A stretch of 64,000 nt of DNA from Iamia sp963728655 (lineage in GTDB: Bacteria > Actinomycetota > Acidimicrobiia > Acidimicrobiales > Iamiaceae), in the NCBI GenBank assembly GCA_963728655.1, contig CAVSLD010000003.1:372001-436000 (forward strand), given 5' to 3'. This document shows positions 18,229-27,678 of the stretch, piece after piece. The stretch's first letter is position 1. The number at the start of each line of letters is the position of its first letter. The notes under the pieces are model-generated. The model did not search any database. It was not told where the DNA came from and saw nothing but the letters and a program-made list of their open reading frames with translations. Made by a program: the position numbers and the translations under genes.

Positions 18229-18441
18229 GCACCGCCCCGCCGGGCGGCCCGGTGGGGGCGCGACACCCGCCCCCGCCGCCCGCGGCGCAGTCGACCGCTC
18301 CCAGCTCGCGACGACGGACTGGCCTCGGCCCCGGGGTGAGCGGCGACCGAGCGGGACCTGTCCCGACGTCCCACCGCCCGATCGGGGCGGCCGGCCGTCC
18401 GGCGCCGAGCCCGCCGGTGTGACCATCCGGGCCCGGACGCG

Positions 18442-18473
18442 CCGAGGGCGCCCCGTGGTCGGGGCGCCCTCGG
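18442..18473. terminator. Strong bidirectional stem-loop between convergent transporter genes
   Basis: CCGAGGGCGCCCCG (18442-18455) and CGGGGCGCCCTCGG (18460-18473) form a perfect 14-bp stem with a TGGT loop. It lies 26 bases beyond the binding-protein stop and also downstream of the permease gene, so it can stop transcripts from both sides. Confidence 0.8.
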
Positions 18474-18499
18474 TCGTCCGGTCGTGCCGGTGGGGGAGC

Positions 18500-19498
18500 T
18501 CAGCTCGAGACGAGCCCGATCTCCTCCAGGTAGCCCTGGGCGACGTCGGCGGGGTCGTCGCCGTCGAAGGACACCTGCTTGTTCAGCTCGTTCATCTTCT
18601 CCTGGCTGAGACCGCCCAGGATCGCCTCGGAGAGCGCGGTGAGGCCCTCGGGGTCCTGCTGGTAGGCCTCGTCGTTGAAGGTGTACGAGACGTTGTAGAT
18701 GATCATGACGCCCGGGTCCTCGACGATGGTGAGGTCCAGGCCCTCGATGCGGCCGTCGGTGGTGAAGATCTCACCGAAGTCGCAGTTGCCGTTCGCCGTC
18801 TCGGTGTAGATGACGTTGGTGTCGAGGATGTTGATCTGGCTCTCGGGGATCTCGTAGCCGGTGGCGTCCTCCCACAGCACGAGGCCGTCGGAGCGGTCCG
18901 GGAACTCGGTCTCCATGCAGACGGTGGCGTCGGAGTTCTCCTGGAGGTAGGCGGCCATCGAGTCGAAGTCGAAGGCGCCGCCGTTCTCGTCGGTCAGGTC
19001 CGGACCCGAGGCGAAGCCGTAGGTGTTGTTGAACTCCGACGAGCCGAGCCAGTGGATCCCGTTCTCCTCGAGGTCCTGCTCGGCGACCATGGTGAAGAGC
19101 TCCTCCGGGTCGCTGGAGGGGTCCTCGTTGCCGAGGTGCTCGGTCCAACCGGTGCCGTTGTACTCCGGGTAGACGCCGATCTCGCCGCTCTCCAGGGCCT
19201 GGCGCGCCACGTTGGTGCCGCCGGTGTTGGTGGAGTCGGTGACGTCGGCGCCCTTGTCGCCGGCTGCGATGACCATCATCTGGCCGAGCAGGATGCTCTC
19301 GTCGAAGTCCTTCGAGCCGACGGTGAGGCTCACGCCGGAGAGGTCGATGGCGTCGGCCTCGTCCTGGGCGACGGTCTCCGCCGGCGCCGCGTCGCTGTCG
19401 CTGCTGTCGTCGTCGTCGCCGCCGCACCCGACGGCGAGCAGGGCGATCACCGCCAGTGGCACGAGGAGGAGTCGGAAGCGGGTGTGGCGTGTGTGCAT
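18500..19498 (-). CDS. Quaternary-amine ABC transporter substrate-binding lipoprotein (OpuCC/ProX-like)
   Basis: A 332-residue lipoprotein: a basic start (M-H-T-R-H-T-R-F-R), a hydrophobic core and the lipobox L-A-V-G-C with Cys25, then an Asp-rich spacer (G-G-D-D-D-D-S-S). The mature part starts with V-G-S-K-D-F-D-E-S-I-L-L-G-Q, the hallmark of OpuAC/ProX-type binding proteins, and has the E-Y-N-G-T-G region that lines the ligand cage. It would capture glycine betaine, choline or similar compounds outside the membrane for the importer next door. Unusually the gene is convergent with the rest of the system, so it has its own promoter and can be expressed at another level. Confidence 0.93.
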   Translation of the reverse strand: MHTRHTRFRLLLVPLAVIALLAVGCGGDDDDSSDSDAAPAETVAQDEADAIDLSGVSLTVGSKDFDESILLGQMMVIAAGDKGADVTDSTNTGGTNVARQALESGEIGVYPEYNGTGWTEHLGNEDPSSDPEELFTMVAEQDLEENGIHWLGSSEFNNTYGFASGPDLTDENGGAFDFDSMAAYLQENSDATVCMETEFPDRSDGLVLWEDATGYEIPESQINILDTNVIYTETANGNCDFGEIFTTDGRIEGLDLTIVEDPGVMIIYNVSYTFNDEAYQQDPEGLTALSEAILGGLSQEKMNELNKQVSFDGDDPADVAQGYLEEIGLVSS

Positions 19499-19886
19499 GT
19501 GGGTCTCCGTGGTCAGGGTTCGCGTCTGCCCCACCGACAGGACCGGTGGCCCGAGGCCCCCGACCCACCTCCTCCGCAGCGTCGCCCCCATCGCGCCGGT
19601 CCCGGTGCGGGAGGGCTGAGGGGCGTCCCTGCGGTGGGCGACCGCGCCGCTGCGATCCCGTGAGACAGACCGACCATAGGGGGCATGGACCGCCCGGCAC
19701 CCGTTCGTCACCCGATCGACACCACATCGTCACAACGGCCCGCACCACAGGTGCCCCGGGTTTTGCGTGCACAGCCGCCTGCCAGGTAGCACAGTGCGCG
19801 CTGCCAGGCGGCCGGGCGACCGCGCCCCCGCCGGTGCACGTCGTGCCGCGACCCGCGGCGCACGCTCACCCACGAGAGGTTGACCG
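19499..19886. other. Divergent promoter region of the binding-protein and hppA genes
   Basis: The 388-base spacer holds a possible -10 TATGGT for the binding protein (minus strand, 19673-19678) and, nearer hppA, TTGCGT (19763-19768), an 18-base gap and TAGCAC (19787-19792) as a possible promoter. CCGCCTG (19775-19781) and CAGGCGG (19805-19811) make a spaced inverted repeat across the second one. Confidence 0.4.
19763..19792 (+). promoter_or_regulatory. Possible hppA promoter
   Basis: TTGCGT and TAGCAC separated by 18 bases, about 95 bases before the hppA start. The second box lacks the final T. The inverted repeat CCGCCTG/CAGGCGG straddles it. Confidence 0.35.
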
Positions 19887-22226
<2,340 letters not shown>

Positions 22227-22230
22227 GCGC

Positions 22231-22260
22231 GGGGGCGGCTGCGAGACCGCCGAGGCCCCC
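22231..22260 (+). terminator. Possible stem-loop after hppA
   Basis: GGGGGC (22231-22236) can pair with GCCCCC (22255-22260), with an inner GGCGG/CCGCC alternative, just after the hppA stop. Weak support. Confidence 0.35.
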
Positions 22261-22263
22261 GAG

Positions 22264-22269
22264 TAGCGT
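22264..22269 (+). promoter_or_regulatory. Candidate -10 box before the anchored ConA-fold protein
   Basis: TAGCGT, 45 bases before the GTG at 22315; a CGAGGAG ribosome-binding site lies between. Confidence 0.4.
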
Positions 22270-22314
22270 TGCTGGCGCGCCGCGCCCTGCGGCCCGACGC
22301 CACGAGGAGCACCA

Positions 22315-23337
22315 GTGGAGACCGACGACACCCGATCGGACGAGGACGACCACGTCGACCCGGGCCCCTCGTTCCGCAGCGCCTCGGCCGCCGACCACGC
22401 CCCGGAGGGGCCGGGCGACGACCACGACGAGGTCGACGACGAGGACGACGCGCCGGAGGAGCGCCGTCGGCTCGTCGTCATCGCCGGTGTCGCCTTCGTG
22501 ATCATCGCCCTGCTCGCCTTCGTGCTGACCCGCGACGGTGGCTCTGACGACGATGCCGACGGCAGCGCCACCACCGAGGCCGCGGCGGGGAGCGAGGCCG
22601 ACAGCGGCTCCACGCCCGAGTCCGGCGGCCAGGTCAGCATCACCGGCACCAACGACACCTTCGACCGACCCGACACATCCGGCGGCGTCGACGCCCTGCC
22701 CAGCGGGGCGGCCTGGGAGTTCATCAACGGCACCTGGGACATCCGCTCCGGCGAGGTGGCGCTGGTGGCCCCCTCCCAGACCCGGAACCTCATGGTCGTC
22801 GACATCGGCTACCCGGACCAGCAGAGCCAGGTGCGCCTGGCCAAGGCCGTCGGCGGCGCCGGCATGACCTTCCGCTACCAGGACGAGTTCCACTTCTGGG
22901 CGATCGAGGCCGTGCCCGAGTTCGCCGCCCTCAACATCATCAAGGTCGACAACGAGGCCCAGGGTCCCGAGGGCAGCTTCGGGGTCTTCCGCCAGGTCAA
23001 GGACGTGCCCGTCGCCGACGGCGCGACCGTGGGGGTCATCCTCACCGGAGACCAGATCCAGGTCGTCGTCAACGGCGAGGTGGTCGACACGTTCGAGGAC
23101 CCCTACCTGGCCGGCACCGGACGCGTCGGGCTCACCGCCCGCGGCACCCAGGAGGCCCCAGGCGTGGGCGACGCCCGCTGGGACGACTTCACCGCCGGCG
23201 GACCCACCGGCGAGGGCGTGATCGGCGCCGACGGCGGCGGCCTGCCGTCCGAGGGCGACGACACCGGTGACACCCCCGAGGGTGAGACCACCGTGCCCGC
23301 CGACGAGGGCAGCACCGAGACCACCGCCGGCGGCTGA
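22315..23337 (+). CDS. Membrane-anchored protein with a concanavalin-like beta-sandwich domain
   Basis: A 340-residue protein of unknown function. The N-terminal 50 residues are strongly acidic and cytoplasmic, one helix spans about 53-71, and an acidic Ser/Thr/Gly linker leads to an extracellular domain (about 105-300). That domain, with T-F-D-R-P-D, G-T-W-D-I-R-S-G-E, F-R-Y-Q-D-E-F-H-F-W and a closing D-A-R-W-D-D-F, has the strand pattern of LamG/DUF1080-type carbohydrate-binding folds. The tail is again acidic and Thr-rich. GTG 22315 follows CGAGGAG. It may bind a wall or environmental glycan, but no ligand can be named. Confidence 0.75.
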   Translation: METDDTRSDEDDHVDPGPSFRSASAADHAPEGPGDDHDEVDDEDDAPEERRRLVVIAGVAFVIIALLAFVLTRDGGSDDDADGSATTEAAAGSEADSGSTPESGGQVSITGTNDTFDRPDTSGGVDALPSGAAWEFINGTWDIRSGEVALVAPSQTRNLMVVDIGYPDQQSQVRLAKAVGGAGMTFRYQDEFHFWAIEAVPEFAALNIIKVDNEAQGPEGSFGVFRQVKDVPVADGATVGVILTGDQIQVVVNGEVVDTFEDPYLAGTGRVGLTARGTQEAPGVGDARWDDFTAGGPTGEGVIGADGGGLPSEGDDTGDTPEGETTVPADEGSTETTAGG

Positions 23338-23374
23338 CGGTCCCGGGCCGTCCCGCGGCCACCGGCCGTCGCCC

Positions 23375-23380
23375 TAGGGT
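23375..23380 (+). promoter_or_regulatory. Candidate -10 box before the polytopic membrane protein
   Basis: TAGGGT, 21 bases before GTG 23402, with no ribosome-binding site between. Confidence 0.35.
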
Positions 23381-23401
23381 CCGGGGACGCCTCCCCCCGC
23401 C

Positions 23402-24655
23402 GTGACCACCGATCCCGCCGACGCAGGCCCCGCCCGGGCGGACGAGCCGGGCGCGGACCCCACGCGCCCGACCGAGGGTTTCGCGGCCCTGGCGCTCCGG
23501 GGGGTCCCCCTGGTGGTCGCAGGCGTCCTCCTGGGCGGTCTCCCCGGTGCGGCCGTGGCCCTGGTCGGGGTGGGGGCCTCCTTCCGCCGTCCGACCGGGC
23601 CCCTGACCGTCGCCGCCGGTGGTCTGCTGGTCGCGGCCTGCGTGGGCACCCTCGTCGAGGCCCCGCTGACCCGCGCCGCCCTCAACTCCGGGTTCGCCGA
23701 TGAGCGCCCCGTCGCCTCGGCCTGCGCGACGTCGGCGGGCATCCTGCTCCTGGTGGTCGCCGTGACCCTGCTGGTCCGTCTGCCGCGGACGCCACCGCTC
23801 GACCCGGACGGGTCCGACGAGGCCCCGCCGCCGGCGCCGCTCGGTGCCCGGCTGCGACCCCTCCTGGCGCCGGTGGCGCTCGGCCTGGTCGCCTTCGTGG
23901 TCCTGGGGCTGAGCGCGCCCCCGCCGCCGGCCGCCACCCGGGCCGTGGCCGCCACCGTCCGCTCGGGCCAGGGCTGGGGGTACGAGCGCGATGGGGTCGT
24001 GGTGGTCGACGCCACCGAGCCGCCGCTCCCCGTGGCCGTCGTGGCCGCCGCCCCCGGACCGACCCGCTGGTGGACGGCCACCGCCGGGCTGGTGGCCATG
24101 GTCGCGATCGGCATCGTCGTCCGACGGCGCGTCGGCGACCGGACCGCGCTGCTGGCGGCCGCGGTGACCGGGCTCGCCCTGGTCGTGGTGCGGGCCGACC
24201 TGGCCGGCACCGTGGCCGCGGCGCTGGTGGCGACAGCCCTCGCCCTCGGTGATCCCGATGACCGGACCGTCGGTCGGGCCGCCCTCGCCGGGGCCGCCTT
24301 CGGCGGCCTCTGCCTGTGCCTGCCCGCCGCCCTGTTCCTGCTGCCGGTGCTGGCCGCGGCCCTCGCCCTGCACCCCCGCACCGGCGAGGTGTCGGTGGGC
24401 CAGGGCGTCGCCGCGGTGACCGCCACCCTCGTGGTGGTGGCGCCCTGGCAGCTCTGGGTGCTCGAACGGGCCTCGACGTGGGCCCCGGCGGCCCAGCTGG
24501 TGGTCCCCGGCTCGGTGGTGGCCGGCGCCCTGGTGCCGCTGCTGGTGCTGGTGGCCGCCCTCCTCGCCGGTCGCGGCCCCGAGGGCCACCGGGGGGACGG
24601 CACCGCCCCGGGCCCGGCCGCGGCGGACGAGGCGGCCTCAGGCGTCGACGCCTGA
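23402..24655 (+). CDS. Polytopic membrane protein, unknown function
   Basis: A 417-residue Ala/Val/Leu-rich protein with roughly nine membrane helices and a soluble Pro-rich stretch around 120-160. No catalytic motif is visible. Its size and the W-Q-L-W-V-L-E-R segment after a late helix are reminiscent of GT-C-type or polysaccharide-related membrane proteins, but this is weak. GTG 23402 is the most likely start; no ribosome-binding site precedes it, and a TAGGGT box lies 21 bases upstream. It follows the ConA-like protein gene by 64 bases. Confidence 0.7.
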   Translation: MTTDPADAGPARADEPGADPTRPTEGFAALALRGVPLVVAGVLLGGLPGAAVALVGVGASFRRPTGPLTVAAGGLLVAACVGTLVEAPLTRAALNSGFADERPVASACATSAGILLLVVAVTLLVRLPRTPPLDPDGSDEAPPPAPLGARLRPLLAPVALGLVAFVVLGLSAPPPPAATRAVAATVRSGQGWGYERDGVVVVDATEPPLPVAVVAAAPGPTRWWTATAGLVAMVAIGIVVRRRVGDRTALLAAAVTGLALVVVRADLAGTVAAALVATALALGDPDDRTVGRAALAGAAFGGLCLCLPAALFLLPVLAAALALHPRTGEVSVGQGVAAVTATLVVVAPWQLWVLERASTWAPAAQLVVPGSVVAGALVPLLVLVAALLAGRGPEGHRGDGTAPGPAAADEAASGVDA

Positions 24656-24997
24656 GGCCCCTCCGGCGCTCGCCTCCAGCGCCCTGAGCGCCCCGGGGGG
24701 CGGTGTCGGACCCCGGAGCGGCCGGACCCGCCTCACGGGCCCCGCAGGAGGCTGACGGCCGCGCCGGTCCCGTGCGACCTGCGCCTGGCTCCGCTCAGGC
24801 GTCGGACCGGGCACCTGACGACACCAGCCCCGTCACACGCCGGCCCCTGCCGACCCCCTCCGCGGCGGAGCGGGGTCCCGCACCGCGTGGGGCGGCGCCG
24901 GGTGCGGGTTCGGGGACGAGGGCCGAGTCATCCGAAAACGCCGGCGGCCGGCTCCCGGAGGAGCCGGCCGACCGTGCGGGTCTGTGATCGGGGAGGA
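24656..24997. other. Convergent spacer without a supported gene
   Basis: About 340 bases between convergent genes. The only structure seen is the terminator at 24945-24970. A 94-codon open frame on the plus strand (24703-24987) is low-complexity Ala/Pro/Gly/Arg and has no ribosome-binding site. Confidence 0.6.
24945..24970 (-). terminator. Intrinsic terminator of the LARTG wall-protein gene
   Basis: CGGCCGGCTCC (24945-24955), loop CGGA, GGAGCCGGCCG (24960-24970): a perfect 11-bp stem. On the minus strand the stem is followed by GCGTTTTCGG, so it has a short T-run. It lies 28 bases beyond the stop at 24998. Confidence 0.8.
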
Positions 24998-25552
24998 TCA
25001 GGCGAGGGAGCGACGGCGGCGGCTGCCGTAGAGCGCCGCACCACCGAGCACCAGGGCGGCGGCGCCGAGGGTGGCGACCGGACGGGCGTCGAAGCCGGTC
25101 CGGGCCAGCGGCGTGCTGCCGGTGTTCACCGAGCCACCCGAGGTGCCTCCGGTGGTCCCACCGTTGCCGCCGCCACCGCCGGAGTTGCCGCCGCCGGCAC
25201 CGAGGACCTCGACCTCGCCGGTGGCGACGAGCTGGTCGCCACAGGTGCCGGTCAGGGTGTAGGTGCCGGGCGACAGGTCGGCCGGGACGGTGAAGGTGGC
25301 GCTGAAGTCGCCGTTCTCGTCCGGGGTGGTCGTGCCGAGGGTGACGTCACCGAGGGTGAAGGTCACGTCCTCGCCCGGGATCGAGCAGTTGCCGTTGACG
25401 GTGATCTCTCCACCGGCCTGCACCTGGCTGGGGAAGTCGAACTCCAGGACGTCGTCACCGGGCTCGTACTGGGCGCCGGCGACGCCCGAGAACCCGATGA
25501 GCACGAGCACGGCGACGCCGACACCCGCAACCAGCTTCAAGACCTGACGCAT
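24998..25552 (-). CDS. Secreted Ig-like protein with LARTG wall-sorting signal
   Basis: A 184-residue exported protein. A signal peptide (about 1-29, ending A-G-A) is followed by a beta-sandwich region of about 85 residues resembling bacterial Ig-like repeats (I-T-V-N-G-N-C-S and T-G-T-C-G-D, two Cys that could pair). A Gly-rich linker then leads to P-L-A-R-T-G at about 152-157, a hydrophobic helix and the basic end G-S-R-R-R-R-S-L-A. That is a complete sorting signal of the LAxTG class handled by class E sortases in actinobacteria, so the protein should be joined to the wall. ATG 25552 follows GGAGGAC. A well-formed promoter lies at 25590-25618. Confidence 0.85.
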   Translation of the reverse strand: MRQVLKLVAGVGVAVLVLIGFSGVAGAQYEPGDDVLEFDFPSQVQAGGEITVNGNCSIPGEDVTFTLGDVTLGTTTPDENGDFSATFTVPADLSPGTYTLTGTCGDQLVATGEVEVLGAGGGNSGGGGGNGGTTGGTSGGSVNTGSTPLARTGFDARPVATLGAAALVLGGAALYGSRRRRSLA

Positions 25553-25589
25553 TTGAGAGTCCTCCGACCCCGAGGGATTTGATGACGGC

Positions 25590-25618
25590 ACAGTAGCCAC
25601 GTGGTGTCGCCTGGTCAA
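25590..25618 (-). promoter_or_regulatory. Sigma-70-type promoter of the LARTG gene
   Basis: On the minus strand TTGACC (25618-25613), exactly 17 bases, then TACTGT (25595-25590). This is the best -35/-10 pair in the window. The -35 overlaps the stop codon of the upstream membrane protein gene. Confidence 0.7.
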
Positions 25619-27558
25619 TCATCGGTCGGGGTGCGTCGGAGTTGAGGCCGACGGGTCCGGCGCAGGGCCCACAGCCCGAGGACCAGGGACGCGGCGTCGG
25701 CGAGGAGCACGGCCGCCGCCGCGGGGTACAGGACCGGCCCACCGCCGGCCGGCACCTGGAGGAGTCCGTCGACCGTGCGGGCCCGCGCCCCACCCCGCCA
25801 CCAGCCTCCCGCACCGGGCGCCGCGACCCGCACCGCGCCCGACCCGGTGCGCAGCACCGGGGCCACCGGACGGTCCACGGCGACGGGCCGACCGGCGGCG
25901 TCGCGGGCCGGGGCCCAGCCCGGCACCTCGTGCAGGGTGATCTCGGGCGTCGCCACCACCGGCCGCAGGCCCGGGAGCGCCACGGTCGGCGCCGCGGCCT
26001 CGTCGACCACCTCGAGGGCGACGACCCAGCGCACGCCCAGGGCGGCCAGGGCGGGCGCCACGTCCTCGCCCGCCCGCAGCCGGCCCGCCAGCTCCTCGGC
26101 CCGCGGCTCCCGGGGATCGCTGCGCTCCCGGGTGCCGTCCTCGAAGCCGGGGTCGCTCGAGGTCAGCACGTCGCCCCCGAGGTAGATCGGCATGGGGTTG
26201 AGGACCCGGCGGCGGCCGCCGTCGAGGGCGAGGAGCGGGTACGACCGCCAGGGCACGACCAGCACCGTCCCGGGCTCGGCCCGGACCTCCCGGCGCACCT
26301 GGGCCCACCCGGGCGGGAGGGTGACCGGGTCCAGACCCCCCGCCGCGCCCCACGCGCCGGGCAGGGCCAGCACCAGCGCCAGCGCGAGGGGGACGACCAG
26401 CACCACGTCGCGGGCCACGCCCCGCAGCCGGCGGGCCAGGTGCACGGCCCCCAGCGCCGCGGCCGGGCCCAGCACCACCAGGTAGAGCGCAAGGAGGCGC
26501 TGCCCCTCGCGGAAGGCCACCAGCACCGAGCGCTCGGTGACCCATGCGAACACCCGGTCGAGGCCGGGCACGGCCGAGGCCGCCGCCGCCGTCAGGCCCA
26601 GGGCGGCCAGGACCCACGCCGGGCGCCGCACCTCGTCGGGCAGGCGGCGCAGCCCCACCACGGCCAGGCCGGCCAGGACGAGGCCCGCCACCGGCACCTC
26701 CCCGCCCTGGCCCCGCCCGACCTGGGATCCGTCGAGCCAGAAGCCGTGGCCGGCCAGGAGCCGCAGCAGCCCGCCCGCCCCGCCCGCGTCGGTGCCGAAG
26801 TCGCCCGGTGACCCCACCCGGGTCCCGAGCAGGGCCACGGCCGCGGTGGGGACGAGCCACGCGGCCTGGGCGGCCACGGCCAGGGCCAGGACCCGCACCG
26901 CCTCGGCCCGGCGTCCCCGGCGCGCCCCCTCGCCGGCGAGGAGGCCGACGGCCACCACCGGCAGCGCGACGGTGCCCCCGAAGGGGCCGCACGCGCCCAG
27001 GGCCAGGCACCACAGGGTGGTGACCCCCACCCGGTCCAGGGGGCGGAGGAGGGCGGGCAGGGCCCACGGGAGGACGGCGAGGGCGAAGGTGAGGCCCAGG
27101 TGGCCGACCCCCGCCCGGGTCACGGCGAAGGGCCCCACGCCGACGAGCAGGCCGGCGGCCAGGCGGGCCACCACCGGGGAGGTGGGGTCCCACCGGGCGA
27201 CCAGCCGCCAGGCGCCGGCCACGGTGGCGGCGAGGGCGACCAGCACCGCCAGCTTCAGGGGCAGCTCGCCGGGCACCAGGGCCGACGACCAGGCGAAGGG
27301 GAGCATGAACGGCACCCGACGGGGGAGCTCGGGGCCCAGCCCCCAGGTGCCGCTGGGCACCGGCGTGACCGGGGTGACCACGAGGTCCACGTTGAGCCAC
27401 GCACCGGGGGCCAGGCCCGGGGCCACCACCACCAGAGCCGCCACCGCGCCCGCGAGCCACGCCGCCCCCAGGTCGGCCCGTCCCGGCGCGGCCGGGGCGC
27501 GGGTGCGTCCACCTCGGCATCGGCGGACCCTGTCACCACGCCGAGCAGGTTCGCGCAC
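25615..27558 (-). CDS. Large GT-C-like integral membrane protein
   Basis: A 647-residue protein with about ten to twelve predicted helices over the first 430 residues and a soluble extracellular part after that, ending in one last helix and a basic tail. The layout (early loop with V-P-F-M-L-P-F-A-W, repeated aromatic/Gly-rich helices, then a globular domain with T-V-L-V-V-P-W-R-S-Y-P) matches polyprenyl-phosphate-sugar-dependent GT-C glycosyltransferases, but the key acidic residues of the first loop are not certain. GTG 27558 follows GGAGGGG. It is divergent from the GT4-methyltransferase gene and close to an AftD-like gene, so a role in envelope polysaccharide assembly is inferred. Confidence 0.7.
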   Translation of the reverse strand: MREPARRGDRVRRCRGGRTRAPAAPGRADLGAAWLAGAVAALVVVAPGLAPGAWLNVDLVVTPVTPVPSGTWGLGPELPRRVPFMLPFAWSSALVPGELPLKLAVLVALAATVAGAWRLVARWDPTSPVVARLAAGLLVGVGPFAVTRAGVGHLGLTFALAVLPWALPALLRPLDRVGVTTLWCLALGACGPFGGTVALPVVAVGLLAGEGARRGRRAEAVRVLALAVAAQAAWLVPTAAVALLGTRVGSPGDFGTDAGGAGGLLRLLAGHGFWLDGSQVGRGQGGEVPVAGLVLAGLAVVGLRRLPDEVRRPAWVLAALGLTAAAASAVPGLDRVFAWVTERSVLVAFREGQRLLALYLVVLGPAAALGAVHLARRLRGVARDVVLVVPLALALVLALPGAWGAAGGLDPVTLPPGWAQVRREVRAEPGTVLVVPWRSYPLLALDGGRRRVLNPMPIYLGGDVLTSSDPGFEDGTRERSDPREPRAEELAGRLRAGEDVAPALAALGVRWVVALEVVDEAAAPTVALPGLRPVVATPEITLHEVPGWAPARDAAGRPVAVDRPVAPVLRTGSGAVRVAAPGAGGWWRGGARARTVDGLLQVPAGGGPVLYPAAAAVLLADAASLVLGLWALRRTRRPQLRRTPTDD

Positions 27559-27621
27559 CCGCCCCTCCGGCCCGGCGACGGGACCGAAGGCCCGCCAGGT
27601 GCACCCGTCGGGGCCACCGCC

Positions 27622-27627
27622 TAGTGT
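27622..27627 (+). promoter_or_regulatory. Candidate -10 box of the GT4-methyltransferase gene
   Basis: TAGTGT in the divergent spacer, 51 bases before ATG 27679, followed by an AGGAGG ribosome-binding site. Confidence 0.45.
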
Positions 27628-27678
27628 TCCCGCACCCCCCCGGGGGCGGTGGCGAGGCGAAGGACGAGAGGAGGGGCC

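Noticed and set aside
24703..24987. A 94-codon open frame on the plus strand
   Set aside because: Low-complexity Ala/Pro/Gly/Arg composition, no ribosome-binding site or -10 box, and it runs across the terminator of the convergent gene.
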